Source: Leptotrichia sp. HSP-536
Lineage (GTDB): Bacteria; Fusobacteriota; Fusobacteriia; Fusobacteriales; Leptotrichiaceae
Direction: 5' to 3'
Assembly (NCBI RefSeq): GCF_041199985.1
Contig: NZ_CP165647.1
Span: 434,001-498,000, forward strand
DNA length: 64,000 bases
A program made the position numbers and the translations under genes. This document shows, piece by piece, positions 56,900-64,000 of this stretch; position 1 is the first letter of the stretch, and the number at the start of each line of letters is the position of its first letter. The notes under the pieces were generated by a model. The model was not told where the DNA came from. It worked only from the letters and a program-made list of their open reading frames with translations, and made no database searches.

Positions 56900-57237
56900 T
56901 TTTTTTTGATATATTTACAAATCTACTGCACTTTTCTTTATCTTAGTATTATTAAATTTTGTGAATACAGTATTTGAATTTGGATTTTTAGATATATTAT
57001 GATTAATAATCTAAAAGATTAATAATAGTTTACTTAATAAATGGAATGAGTCTATTACTGTATTATCCCATAGATTTTGAATAGTCTTATCTTTTGTGAC
57101 TTCTCATCATATTCTTTGTTAGTTTACTGGTTTTTTTTGTCAATAGATTTGTCACTATATATGATTAAGTTTTTTTTATTTTTCTAACATTTTTTGTCTT
57201 ATTTATCCTTTTTAATACTAGGTTTATTGCTAGATTA
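56900..57237. other. Intergenic region after the rRNA operon
   Basis: 338 AT-rich bases. No gene or known RNA seen. Confidence 0.45.
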
Positions 57238-58163
57238 GGGCGTGTCTGAAAACTCAGAATCAATGATATTTTTAATGATTACTTAAATTTATTTTATTAA
57301 AATCATTATGTATAAATAAAATTTATGAATGTGCTTGCCAGCTTATCATAGCGTGTCCCTATTCTGCGGAACCGTTTAAGCTTATTGAAAAAACATTCCA
57401 CAAGGTGCCTTTCCTTGTAGATATGGTAATCGCATTCCCATTTGTCCACTGCATTGGACTTCGGATATTACACATTTTCCCCCGTGTTTTCTTATGTATT
57501 CCCAAACTTCCTTTGTTCCGTATGCCTTGTCTGCCAGTATGCTGCTGCCTTTTATGCTTAGCTGCGACAATATTTTAATAGCCTGCGTACTGTCATGAAT
57601 TTGTCCTGCAGCAAGTTTTATGTACAGCGGATTTCCAAGCCCATCAATAGCTGCATGGATCTTAGTTGCCATTCCCCCTGAGCTTCTCCCGATGTGCTGG
57701 TTCACTTCTGAATCTTTCGCCCTTTTTAGCTCCCGCACTGCTCTGGCCGGGCTTTAACTGCTGTAGAGTCAATGCTCAGGTTCTCATAGTCGGCATCTTC
57801 CCTTAAATGATCAAATACTTTAAGCAGGGTTCCTCGTCACGCCATCTGCAGAAACGGGAATAGACCGTCTTCCATGAACCGAAACGTTCAGGAAGGTCTC
57901 TCCAAGGCGCACCAATCCATAGGACGGCATTAAACATCAGGCGTAAATCCTTGCCTGGACGTCCTGTCCTAGCTTTGGGAAACATATGCTTTATTTTATT
58001 CCATTGTTCATCTGATATTTCATATCTTCTTTGCATGATAGAAGCCTCCAGTGCTTTTCTTTTATTGTATCAGACTGAGAGCAATGTTTCAACTCATTGA
58101 TTATGGGTATATTATTTGATAATCATTAAAAATATCATTGATTCTGAGTTTTCAGACACGCCC
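57238..58163 (-). mobile_element. IS5-family insertion sequence, copy 2, with perfect 44-bp ends
   Basis: Terminal inverted repeats 57238-57281 and 58120-58163 are identical over 44 bases and begin GGGCGTGTCTGAAAACTCAG. TA flanks both ends, fitting an IS427/IS1031-type 2-bp target duplication. The 926-bp body carries a two-frame transposase on the minus strand. Copy 1 at 16893 is a decayed relative in the same orientation. Confidence 0.88.
57382..58036 (-). pseudogene. IS5-family transposase of copy 2, several frame breaks
   Basis: ORF A (57803-58036) has YEISDEQWNKIKHMFPKAR, LMFNAVLWIGAPWRDLPERF and WKTVYSRF. The middle register contains HLREDADYENLSIDSTAVKA (first Asp). ORF B (57382-57738) has SEVNQHIGRSSGGMATKIHA and ILADKAYGTKEV (second Asp). 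One shift between A and the middle could be programmed. A second near 57725, in the AAAAAGG stretch, is not expected in an active element, and the C-terminal Glu region is also disturbed. Confidence 0.8.
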
Positions 58164-59020
58164 TAATTCAATAGTTTTCAGAATAATATTTTAGTTCATA
58201 AATATATAAATCTTCATATTTGTATAAATATGTGTTGTTTTGAATTGCTATTCAATATTGTTTTGCATTTCTCATTTGAAATTTTGTGTATTTCTGGCAT
58301 TTCCTTCTCCTTTTATTTATATCCTTGATTTTTGATATAAGCTATCTTATATTAGTCCACTTGTATTTTTATGTTGTTGTATACTCATAGGAGAAAAATA
58401 TACTTTTAAATTTTGTAAGTCTGGAAAATTCTGAACTAGTGTCAGAAATTATTGACTCGAGGCTTTTTCTTTTATAGCTCGTTATTAAATGTTTAATCTT
58501 AAATTTCATAAGCGTGAATTTACCATCTAGCTGAAGTTTGTAGTGACTTTTTTGTGAAGTTGTGTTATTATTTAGCATAGCAAGAATGAGCATTTCTAAT
58601 TTTGTGAGAGACATTAGTATATTATTTTACTATTTTTTTAATAGGTTTTAGTGTTACACCTGATTATCCAATACATCTCTGTCAAAATTTAAAAAAAAAG
58701 TAGAAAAAAAAGTAAAAATGATTTATAATATAGTAAAATTATTTTTAGATGGAAATATTAGAATTATAATTGCTGATTTAATTTTTGGAAGTATTAAAGC
58801 ATAATAATTTGAATAATAATAAAATCTTTAAAGTAAATAACAAATTTTTTCAAAATCAGAAATAATAAAGATTGATTTTATCGTAATTTTGTTAATTTAC
58901 AAAATCAAAAAATGTTAAAAGTAACACAAATTTAGTGTTTCTAATTTTGGAATATTATAAAAATTGTACAATGATTCTAGAGGGTTCTCTAGTTAATTTT
59001 TATTTAAATGGGAGAAAAAA
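58164..59020. other. Intergenic region with a decayed ORF (58369-58614, minus)
   Basis: An 81-codon minus-strand frame starts MSLTKLEMLILAMLNNNTTS. Its first 25 codons and the bases before it resemble the sequence at 51650-51725. No family recognised. The rest is AT-rich with small hairpins; AACAC-AAATTTA-GTGTT lies at 58923-58939. Confidence 0.4.
58977..58992. repeat. Palindrome CTAGAG-GGTT-CTCTAG before lptB
   Basis: A perfect 6-bp-armed inverted repeat 29 bases before the lptB start. It may be an operator or an mRNA hairpin near the 5' end. Confidence 0.45.
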
Positions 59021-59752
59021 ATGGCTAGGAAAATTAGTATAGAGGCTGATAGCTTGAAAAAGATATATAAAAAAAGGGAAGTTGTCAAAAGTGTGAGTCT
59101 GTCTATGGAAAAAGGTGAAGTTGTGGGACTTCTTGGACCAAATGGAGCGGGAAAGACGACTACTTTTTATATGATTACAGGGATTGTAAGACCAAATTAT
59201 GGAAGAGTTATGTACAATGGAGAAATTACAAATTTACCTATGTATAAGAGAGCTAGGCTTGGGCTTGGTTATTTGCCGCAGGAAGCATCAGTTTTTAGAA
59301 ATTTGACTGTGGAGGAAAATATTGTGTCTGTTCTAGAAATGCGAGGGATTAAGAAAAAAGAAAGAATTGCCACAATGCAGAATTTGATTGAGGAATTTAA
59401 ATTGTCTCATGTAGCAAAAAGTTTGGGATATGCACTTTCTGGAGGGGAACGTAGACGTGTGGAAATTGCTAGAACTATTTCTACAAATCCAGACTTCATA
59501 CTGCTGGATGAGCCTTTTGCGGGAGTAGATCCGATTGCAGTTGAGGATATTCAGAATATAATAATGCAGTTAAAGGAACGTGGGCTTGGAATACTGATTA
59601 CCGATCATAACGTGCGTGAAACATTGAGAATTACAGAAAGAGCCTACATAATGGCAGAAGGTACAATTCTGATTGCAGGAACAGGACAGCAGATTGCAAA
59701 TGATGAAACAGCTAGAAGAGTGTATCTTGGGGATAACTTCAAGCTTGATTAG
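59021..59752 (+). CDS. lptB: LPS export ABC transporter ATPase LptB
   Basis: Drives lipopolysaccharide extraction from the inner membrane together with LptFG. The 243 residues carry Walker A GPNGAGKTTTFYMITG, LGLGYLPQEASVFRNLTVEEN, signature LSGGERRRVEIART, Walker B FILLDEPFAGVDP and H-switch ITDHNVRETL, all in the form typical of LptB. Its presence implies a diderm envelope. SD GGGAGAAAAAA. Confidence 0.95.
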   Translation: MARKISIEADSLKKIYKKREVVKSVSLSMEKGEVVGLLGPNGAGKTTTFYMITGIVRPNYGRVMYNGEITNLPMYKRARLGLGYLPQEASVFRNLTVEENIVSVLEMRGIKKKERIATMQNLIEEFKLSHVAKSLGYALSGGERRRVEIARTISTNPDFILLDEPFAGVDPIAVEDIQNIIMQLKERGLGILITDHNVRETLRITERAYIMAEGTILIAGTGQQIANDETARRVYLGDNFKLD

Positions 59753-59766
59753 AGAGGATGATTTTT

Positions 59767-60381
59767 TTGAAAAATATGATTTTAACATCGTCTTTATACG
59801 AAAGTATAGAACTTGTAAAAAAATTTTTAGATAAAAATACTGAAAGTAAAAAAATACTATTTATTCCCACAGCAACTAATGTAGACGAATATAAAAAATA
59901 CATACATCTTACTCAAAAGGCATTTGAAGATTTTGGTTATGAAGTGGAAAATTTTGATGTTTCTATTTTTTCAGAAGAGATTGCAAAAGAGAAATTGTCA
60001 GAAGCGAAGATAGTTTTTATTTCTGGCGGAAATACATTTTATTTATTGCAAGAATTAAAAAGAAAAAATTTAACATCTTATTTAAAGGAAAGAATAGAAA
60101 ATGGACTGCTCTATATTGGAGAATCAGCAGGTTCAGTAATAGCGTCTCCTGACATAGAGTACGCCTCTATAGTGGATGATAAGACTTTGGCAACAGAATT
60201 AAATGATTATACAGGGTTAAATTTAGTAGATTTTTACATAGTTCCTCATTTTGAGGAAGAGCCTTTTGTGGAAAGTTCGAGAAATACTGTTGAATTATAT
60301 AAAGATAAATTGAATTTAAAATTGATTAATAATAAAGAAGCAATATTGGTTGAAAATAATAACTTTACAGTATTAAAATAA
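59767..60381 (+). CDS. Peptidase E-like (S51 family) protein
   Basis: Class-I glutamine-amidotransferase fold of the aspartyl dipeptidase group, about 205 residues. KKILFIPTATN, IVFISGGNTFYLL, the nucleophile elbow YIGESAGSVIA (Ser), and YIVPHFEEE (His) are seen. The start is uncertain: TTG 59767 has GAGAGG nine bases upstream, ATG 59758 is too close, ATG 59776 is further. It follows lptB closely. Confidence 0.82.
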   Translation: MKNMILTSSLYESIELVKKFLDKNTESKKILFIPTATNVDEYKKYIHLTQKAFEDFGYEVENFDVSIFSEEIAKEKLSEAKIVFISGGNTFYLLQELKRKNLTSYLKERIENGLLYIGESAGSVIASPDIEYASIVDDKTLATELNDYTGLNLVDFYIVPHFEEEPFVESSRNTVELYKDKLNLKLINNKEAILVENNNFTVLK

Positions 60382-60390
60382 AGATACAAT

Positions 60391-60430
60391 AGGAAAGGAG
60401 CGGGATTGTTTTAACAATCTCAAACAAATA
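60391..60430 (+). promoter_or_regulatory. Hairpin between SD and start of alaS
   Basis: AGGAAAGGAG (60391-60400) is about 30 bases before the alaS ATG. The gap contains GATTGTT-TT-AACAATC (60404-60419), a perfect inverted repeat. If folded, the SD would be brought to roughly normal distance. Confidence 0.5.
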
Positions 60431-63046
60431 ATGACAGGAAATGAAATAAGAAAAAGTTTTGTAGATTTTTTTAAATCGAAGGAGCATAAACATTTTGAAA
60501 GTGCTTCGCTTATACCAGATGATAAGAGCTTATTGCTGACCGTAGCAGGGATGGTACCGTTTAAGCCGTTTTTTTTGGGAGAAAAGGAGGCACCATTTAA
60601 AAGGATTACTACTTATCAGAAATGTATCAGGACTAATGACTTGGAAAATGTAGGGAGAACGCCTAGACATCATACATTTTTTGAAATGTTAGGAAATTTC
60701 TCGTTTGGAGATTATTTTAAAAAGGAAGCTATTGAATGGTCTTGGGAATATATAACGAAAGTATTGAAATTGGAAGAGGATAGGCTTTGGGTGTCTGTGT
60801 ATAAAACAGATGATGAGACTTATGAAATTTGGAACAAGGAAATTGGAGTGCCAGCAGAAAGAATTGTTAGGCTTGGAGAAGAGGACAACTGGTGGGCAGC
60901 AGGACCTGTAGGTTCTTGCGGACCTTGCAGCGAGATTTATTACGATACTCAGAATATGGGGGAAAATAACGAAGAAGCTGACAGAAAGCCGGGAGATGAC
61001 GGAGATAGATTTTTAGAAATCTGGAATCTGGTATTTACTGAATGGAACAGGCTTGAAGATGGTTCACTTGTGCCACTTCCAGAAAAAAATATTGACACAG
61101 GGGCAGGGCTTGAGAGAATTGCTTCAGTTGTACAAAATAAGGATAACAACTTTGATACTGATTTGTTTACAAATATTATAAAAGGGATAAAATCTGTACT
61201 TGAAATTCAAGGAAATGAAAATGAGGAAGCAGTAAAAATTATTGCCGATCATGTTAGAGCCTCAGTATTTTTGATTGGAGATGGAGTGTTGCCGTCAAAT
61301 GAAGGGCGTGGATATATTTTAAGGAAAATTATAAGACGTGCTTTTGGAGCTGGAAGTTCTGCAAAACAGAAGGTTTTTGAAAAAGAGGATATATTTCTTT
61401 ATAAATTAGTGCCTTATGTTCTTGAAACAATGAATGAAGCATATCCAGAGTTAGCTGAAAAGCAGGAATATATTGAAAAAGTTATAAAACTGGAAGAAGA
61501 AAGATTTGCAACAACTTTGAAAAATGGAACTGAAATGCTGGAAGAGGAAATTCAGAAATTAAAAGGGGCAAACCAGAAGGAATTACCAGCTGAACTGACT
61601 TTCAAGCTGTATGATACTTTTGGATTCCCGTTTGAACTTACAAAACTAATCTTGGAAAATCAAGGATTTGAAGCATCAGAAGAAGAATTTGAGAAAAAAC
61701 TGGCAGAACAGGTGCAACGTTCAAAAGACAGCAGAACAACAATTTCTGATATGATAAAAGATGAATTTATAGATGAATTTTTTGAAAAACATGGGAAAAC
61801 TGAATTTACTGGATATTTACAAAATTTTGAGGAAAAAAGCACGCTTTTACATATTGCCAAAAGTGAAGGAATTTCAGGATACGAGATGATTTTCGATAAA
61901 ACTCCGTTTTATGCTGAATCTGGAGGGCAAGTTGCTGATACAGGAATTATTACTTCTGGAGAATTTGAAGGAAGAGTTGTAAACGTGGTTAAAAAACATG
62001 ATGTCTTTATTCATCAGGTTGAAATTACAAGAGGAATTGCTCCGGCTGTAGGCGTAGAAGTGAAAATGCAAATTGATGTAAATCGTAGAAAAGATATTCA
62101 GAGAAATCATACAGCTACACACATTTTACACAAAGTTTTAAGAGAAAATTTAGGAACACATGTAGAGCAGTCTGGATCGCTTGTGGATGATGAAAAATTA
62201 AGATTTGACTTTTCACATTACGAAGCAATTAGTCCAGAAATGATTGAAAAAATTGAAAAAGGTGTAAATGACATTATTTTATCAAATTTGCAGGTAAAAA
62301 TTAACTATGAGAATATTGAAGATGCAAAAGCAAGAGGAGCGATGGCATTATTTTCAGACAAATATGGAGATGTAGTCCGTGTTGTGGAAATTGACGGATA
62401 TTCAATTGAGCTTTGTGGGGGAACACACGTTAAATCAACTGGAGAAATCGGATTATTCAATATCGAATCTGAAAATGGAATTGCTTCAGGAACACGTAGA
62501 ATTACAGCTACAACTGGATATAAAAGTCTAAGTTATGTGAACAGGCTTGAAGATAAAATAAAGGAAATATCTGATATTTTTAGAACAGATGAAAAAAATG
62601 TTGTTGATATTATCGAAAAATATATTGGAGATATGAGAGCAGCAGTAAAAGTGCATGAGGAAATGCAGACAAAACTTGTAAAATACGAAATCAATGAAAT
62701 GCTTGAAAACGTTGAAGCAGTAAATGGTGTGAAAGTGTTAAAAACATCATTTGAAAATAAAAATGTTGATGAATTGAAAGAGATTGTAGACAGAGGAAAA
62801 GAAAAAATGCAGTCTGGAATCATCATTTTGGGAACAAATAACAATGGAAAGGCAATTTTCGTAGTTGGAGTTACAAAAGACTTGATTTCAAAAGTGAAGG
62901 CTGGAGAAATAGTAAAAGTTGCGGCTCAAGTTGCTGGCGGAAATGGTGGAGGACGTCCTGACTTTGCACAAGCTGGTGGAAAAAATGGAAGTGCTGTAAA
63001 AGAAGCTGTTGAAAAAGCATTTGAATTTGTAACTGAAAAATTATAA
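60431..63046 (+). CDS. alaS: Alanyl-tRNA synthetase
   Basis: Class II synthetase, 871 residues. The aminoacylation domain has KEHKHFESASLIPDD, TVAGMVPFKPFFLG, RTPRHHTFFEMLGNFSFGDY and PVGSCGPCSEIYYD. The editing domain has NHTATHILHKVLR and ELCGGTHVKSTGEIG (HxxxH and CxxxH zinc ligands). The C-terminal C-Ala domain ends with GGNGGGRPDFAQAGGKN. All complete. No T-box could fit in the 49 bases before it. No SD lies directly before the ATG. Confidence 0.98.
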   Translation: MTGNEIRKSFVDFFKSKEHKHFESASLIPDDKSLLLTVAGMVPFKPFFLGEKEAPFKRITTYQKCIRTNDLENVGRTPRHHTFFEMLGNFSFGDYFKKEAIEWSWEYITKVLKLEEDRLWVSVYKTDDETYEIWNKEIGVPAERIVRLGEEDNWWAAGPVGSCGPCSEIYYDTQNMGENNEEADRKPGDDGDRFLEIWNLVFTEWNRLEDGSLVPLPEKNIDTGAGLERIASVVQNKDNNFDTDLFTNIIKGIKSVLEIQGNENEEAVKIIADHVRASVFLIGDGVLPSNEGRGYILRKIIRRAFGAGSSAKQKVFEKEDIFLYKLVPYVLETMNEAYPELAEKQEYIEKVIKLEEERFATTLKNGTEMLEEEIQKLKGANQKELPAELTFKLYDTFGFPFELTKLILENQGFEASEEEFEKKLAEQVQRSKDSRTTISDMIKDEFIDEFFEKHGKTEFTGYLQNFEEKSTLLHIAKSEGISGYEMIFDKTPFYAESGGQVADTGIITSGEFEGRVVNVVKKHDVFIHQVEITRGIAPAVGVEVKMQIDVNRRKDIQRNHTATHILHKVLRENLGTHVEQSGSLVDDEKLRFDFSHYEAISPEMIEKIEKGVNDIILSNLQVKINYENIEDAKARGAMALFSDKYGDVVRVVEIDGYSIELCGGTHVKSTGEIGLFNIESENGIASGTRRITATTGYKSLSYVNRLEDKIKEISDIFRTDEKNVVDIIEKYIGDMRAAVKVHEEMQTKLVKYEINEMLENVEAVNGVKVLKTSFENKNVDELKEIVDRGKEKMQSGIIILGTNNNGKAIFVVGVTKDLISKVKAGEIVKVAAQVAGGNGGGRPDFAQAGGKNGSAVKEAVEKAFEFVTEKL

Positions 63047-63229
63047 TAGATTTACTTTTAGATATACAGGTTTAGATTTTTACTAAAGCAGATATTATTA
63101 AGTAAGGGGTAATCTCCCCCTTTCAAGACAATCTAAAATTATATTTGATTAAGTAAAACTTAACTTTATAAGAAATAATTTTATTAAGTTTATAAAATGG
63201 TAAATTGTTTAAGAAATGAGAAATAAAAA
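63047..63229 (+). other. alaS-ruvX spacer
   Basis: 183 bases; AAGGGG-TAATCT-CCCC (around 63101-63118) forms a short hairpin without a T-run. Nothing else seen. Confidence 0.4.
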
Positions 63230-63646
63230 ATGAAAAAATTTATTGGATTAGATGTGGGAGATGTCAGAATTGGAGTTGCCAAATGCGATCCTTTGGGAAT
63301 TCTTGCGACTGCTCTTGAAGTAATTGACAGAACAAAGACAAATCCTGTTGAAAGAATAAAGGAAATACTGGATGATGAAGGCACAAAAAAAGTTGTAGTG
63401 GGAATGCCAAAGAGTCTTGACGGCACAAAAAAACGTCAGGTGGAAAAAGTGGAGGAATTTGTGGAAGAATTGAAAAAGAGTATTCCGAATATTCAGATTA
63501 TCTTTGTAGATGAGCGTTACACAACAACAGAGGCTGAACATTATCTAAAAAACTATTCTAAAAAGAATGGAAAAGAACGTAGAAAAGTTGTAGATATGGT
63601 TGCAGCGTCAATAATTTTACAAAAATATCTCGACACATTACCTTAA
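63230..63646 (+). CDS. ruvX: Putative Holliday junction resolvase RuvX (YqgF)
   Basis: RNase H-like fold nuclease linked to 16S rRNA processing and recombination. FIGLDVGDVRIGVA (first Asp), VVVGMPKSLDG, VDERYTTTEAE (Asp-Glu) and VVDMVAASIILQKYL (last Asp) are intact at 138 residues. Located after alaS, as in many bacteria. Confidence 0.94.
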   Translation: MKKFIGLDVGDVRIGVAKCDPLGILATALEVIDRTKTNPVERIKEILDDEGTKKVVVGMPKSLDGTKKRQVEKVEEFVEELKKSIPNIQIIFVDERYTTTEAEHYLKNYSKKNGKERRKVVDMVAASIILQKYLDTLP

Positions 63647-63687
63647 GAATAGATATTTAAATAAAATAAAAAAGAAAGGATGAAAAA

Positions 63688-64000
63688 ATGCAAAATAAAA
63701 AATCACATTATGTTTGGTTACTTTTGGTAATTTTTGTTCCAGCTCTTATTTTGTACTTTAATAAAGTAAAACTGGGACTTGATTTACGTGGTGGAACATC
63801 GGTTGTATTACAGGCACAGGGGAAAATAGAGGCTGATACAATGAGCAAGGTTAGAAATATTATTGAAAGACGGGTAAATAGTATTGGAGTTGCTGAACCT
63901 GTTATTCAGCTTAGTGGAAATGATAAATTGATAGTGGAGCTTGCGGGGATAAAAGATCCTCAAAAGGCTATTGAATTGATTGGTACAACAGCAAAACTTG
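63688..64000 (+). CDS. secD: Protein translocase subunit SecD (5' part, cut by window end)
   Basis: The first 104 codons are visible. One N-terminal membrane segment (YVWLLLVIFVPALILYF) is followed by the SecD signature KLGLDLRGGTSVVLQ, then the start of the periplasmic P1 domain (VRNIIERRVNSIGVAEPVIQ). SD GAAAGGATG. secF would be expected beyond the window. Confidence 0.95.
   Translation, partial: MQNKKSHYVWLLLVIFVPALILYFNKVKLGLDLRGGTSVVLQAQGKIEADTMSKVRNIIERRVNSIGVAEPVIQLSGNDKLIVELAGIKDPQKAIELIGTTAKL

Noticed and set aside
60382..60430. T-box leader for alaS
   Set aside because: Only 49 bases are available and no T-box sequence is present.

Overview
The window looks like a chromosomal segment of a fusobacterium, most likely Leptotrichia. 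The evidence is very low GC in coding DNA, a 16S gene with Leptotrichia-like 5' variable sequence, strong AAGGAGG-type ribosome binding sites, LPS export (lptB) beside otherwise Firmicute-like regulation (HrcA/CIRCE, L10 leader), and numerous decayed insertion sequences. The genus is inferred from memory of these features; no search was run.

Layout. 0-6.9 kb: aldose-epimerase-like protein, the hrcA-grpE-dnaK heat-shock operon behind a CIRCE operator (all minus), an orphan RelB-like antitoxin, and a run of small secreted or anchored proteins, one frameshifted. 7.3-11.9 kb (plus): an unknown ORF, an FMN-dependent oxidoreductase, and rnfC-rnfD without the rest of the Rnf cluster. 12-14.5 kb: glgP with a strong promoter and long structured leader. 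14.5-17.7 kb: IS605-type element, IS630 remnant, IS5 remnant. 17.7-20.5 kb: ruvA, a C-terminally broken murI, and a PBP5-like carboxypeptidase. 20.7-21.6 kb: a second type of IS5-family element. 21.7-29 kb (minus): divergent Nramp transporter, then gmk-rpoZ-dnaG-rpoD, a sigma-like gene and a NIF3-family gene. 29-42.5 kb (minus): the rpmG-tRNA-Trp-secE-nusG-rplKAJL-rpoBC transcription/translation cluster, with two secreted-protein genes wedged between rpoB and rpoC. 42.6-44.3 kb: decayed IS481-like and ISAs1-like elements. 44.3-50.6 kb (plus): DUF898 protein, a complete ECF transporter (S, T, A, macro-domain protein, A'), an acetyltransferase, pgk. 50.7-51.7 kb: IS630 debris. 51.8-56.9 kb: complete rRNA operon (16S, tRNA-Ile, tRNA-Ala, 23S, 5S, tRNA-Asn). 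57.2-58.2 kb: IS5-family copy with perfect 44-bp ends. 59-64 kb (plus): lptB, peptidase E-like, alaS, ruvX and the start of secD.

Most of the window is information processing: RNA polymerase core (rpoB, rpoC, rpoZ), sigma (rpoD plus a degenerate relative), NusG, primase, ribosomal proteins with autoregulatory leaders (L10 leader with attenuator; two candidate L1 operators), rRNA and AlaRS. The strongest oddities are the interrupted rpoB-rpoC pair, a primase whose four zinc-ligand positions are all replaced, a sigma-like protein lacking the -10 recognition core directly after rpoD, L1-operator mimics before both rplK and rplA, and an Nramp-family transporter without the DPGN motif. I did not find a CRISPR array, prophage or recognisable defence island. 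The IS605 TnpB is the only RNA-guided-nuclease relative and appears internally shortened.
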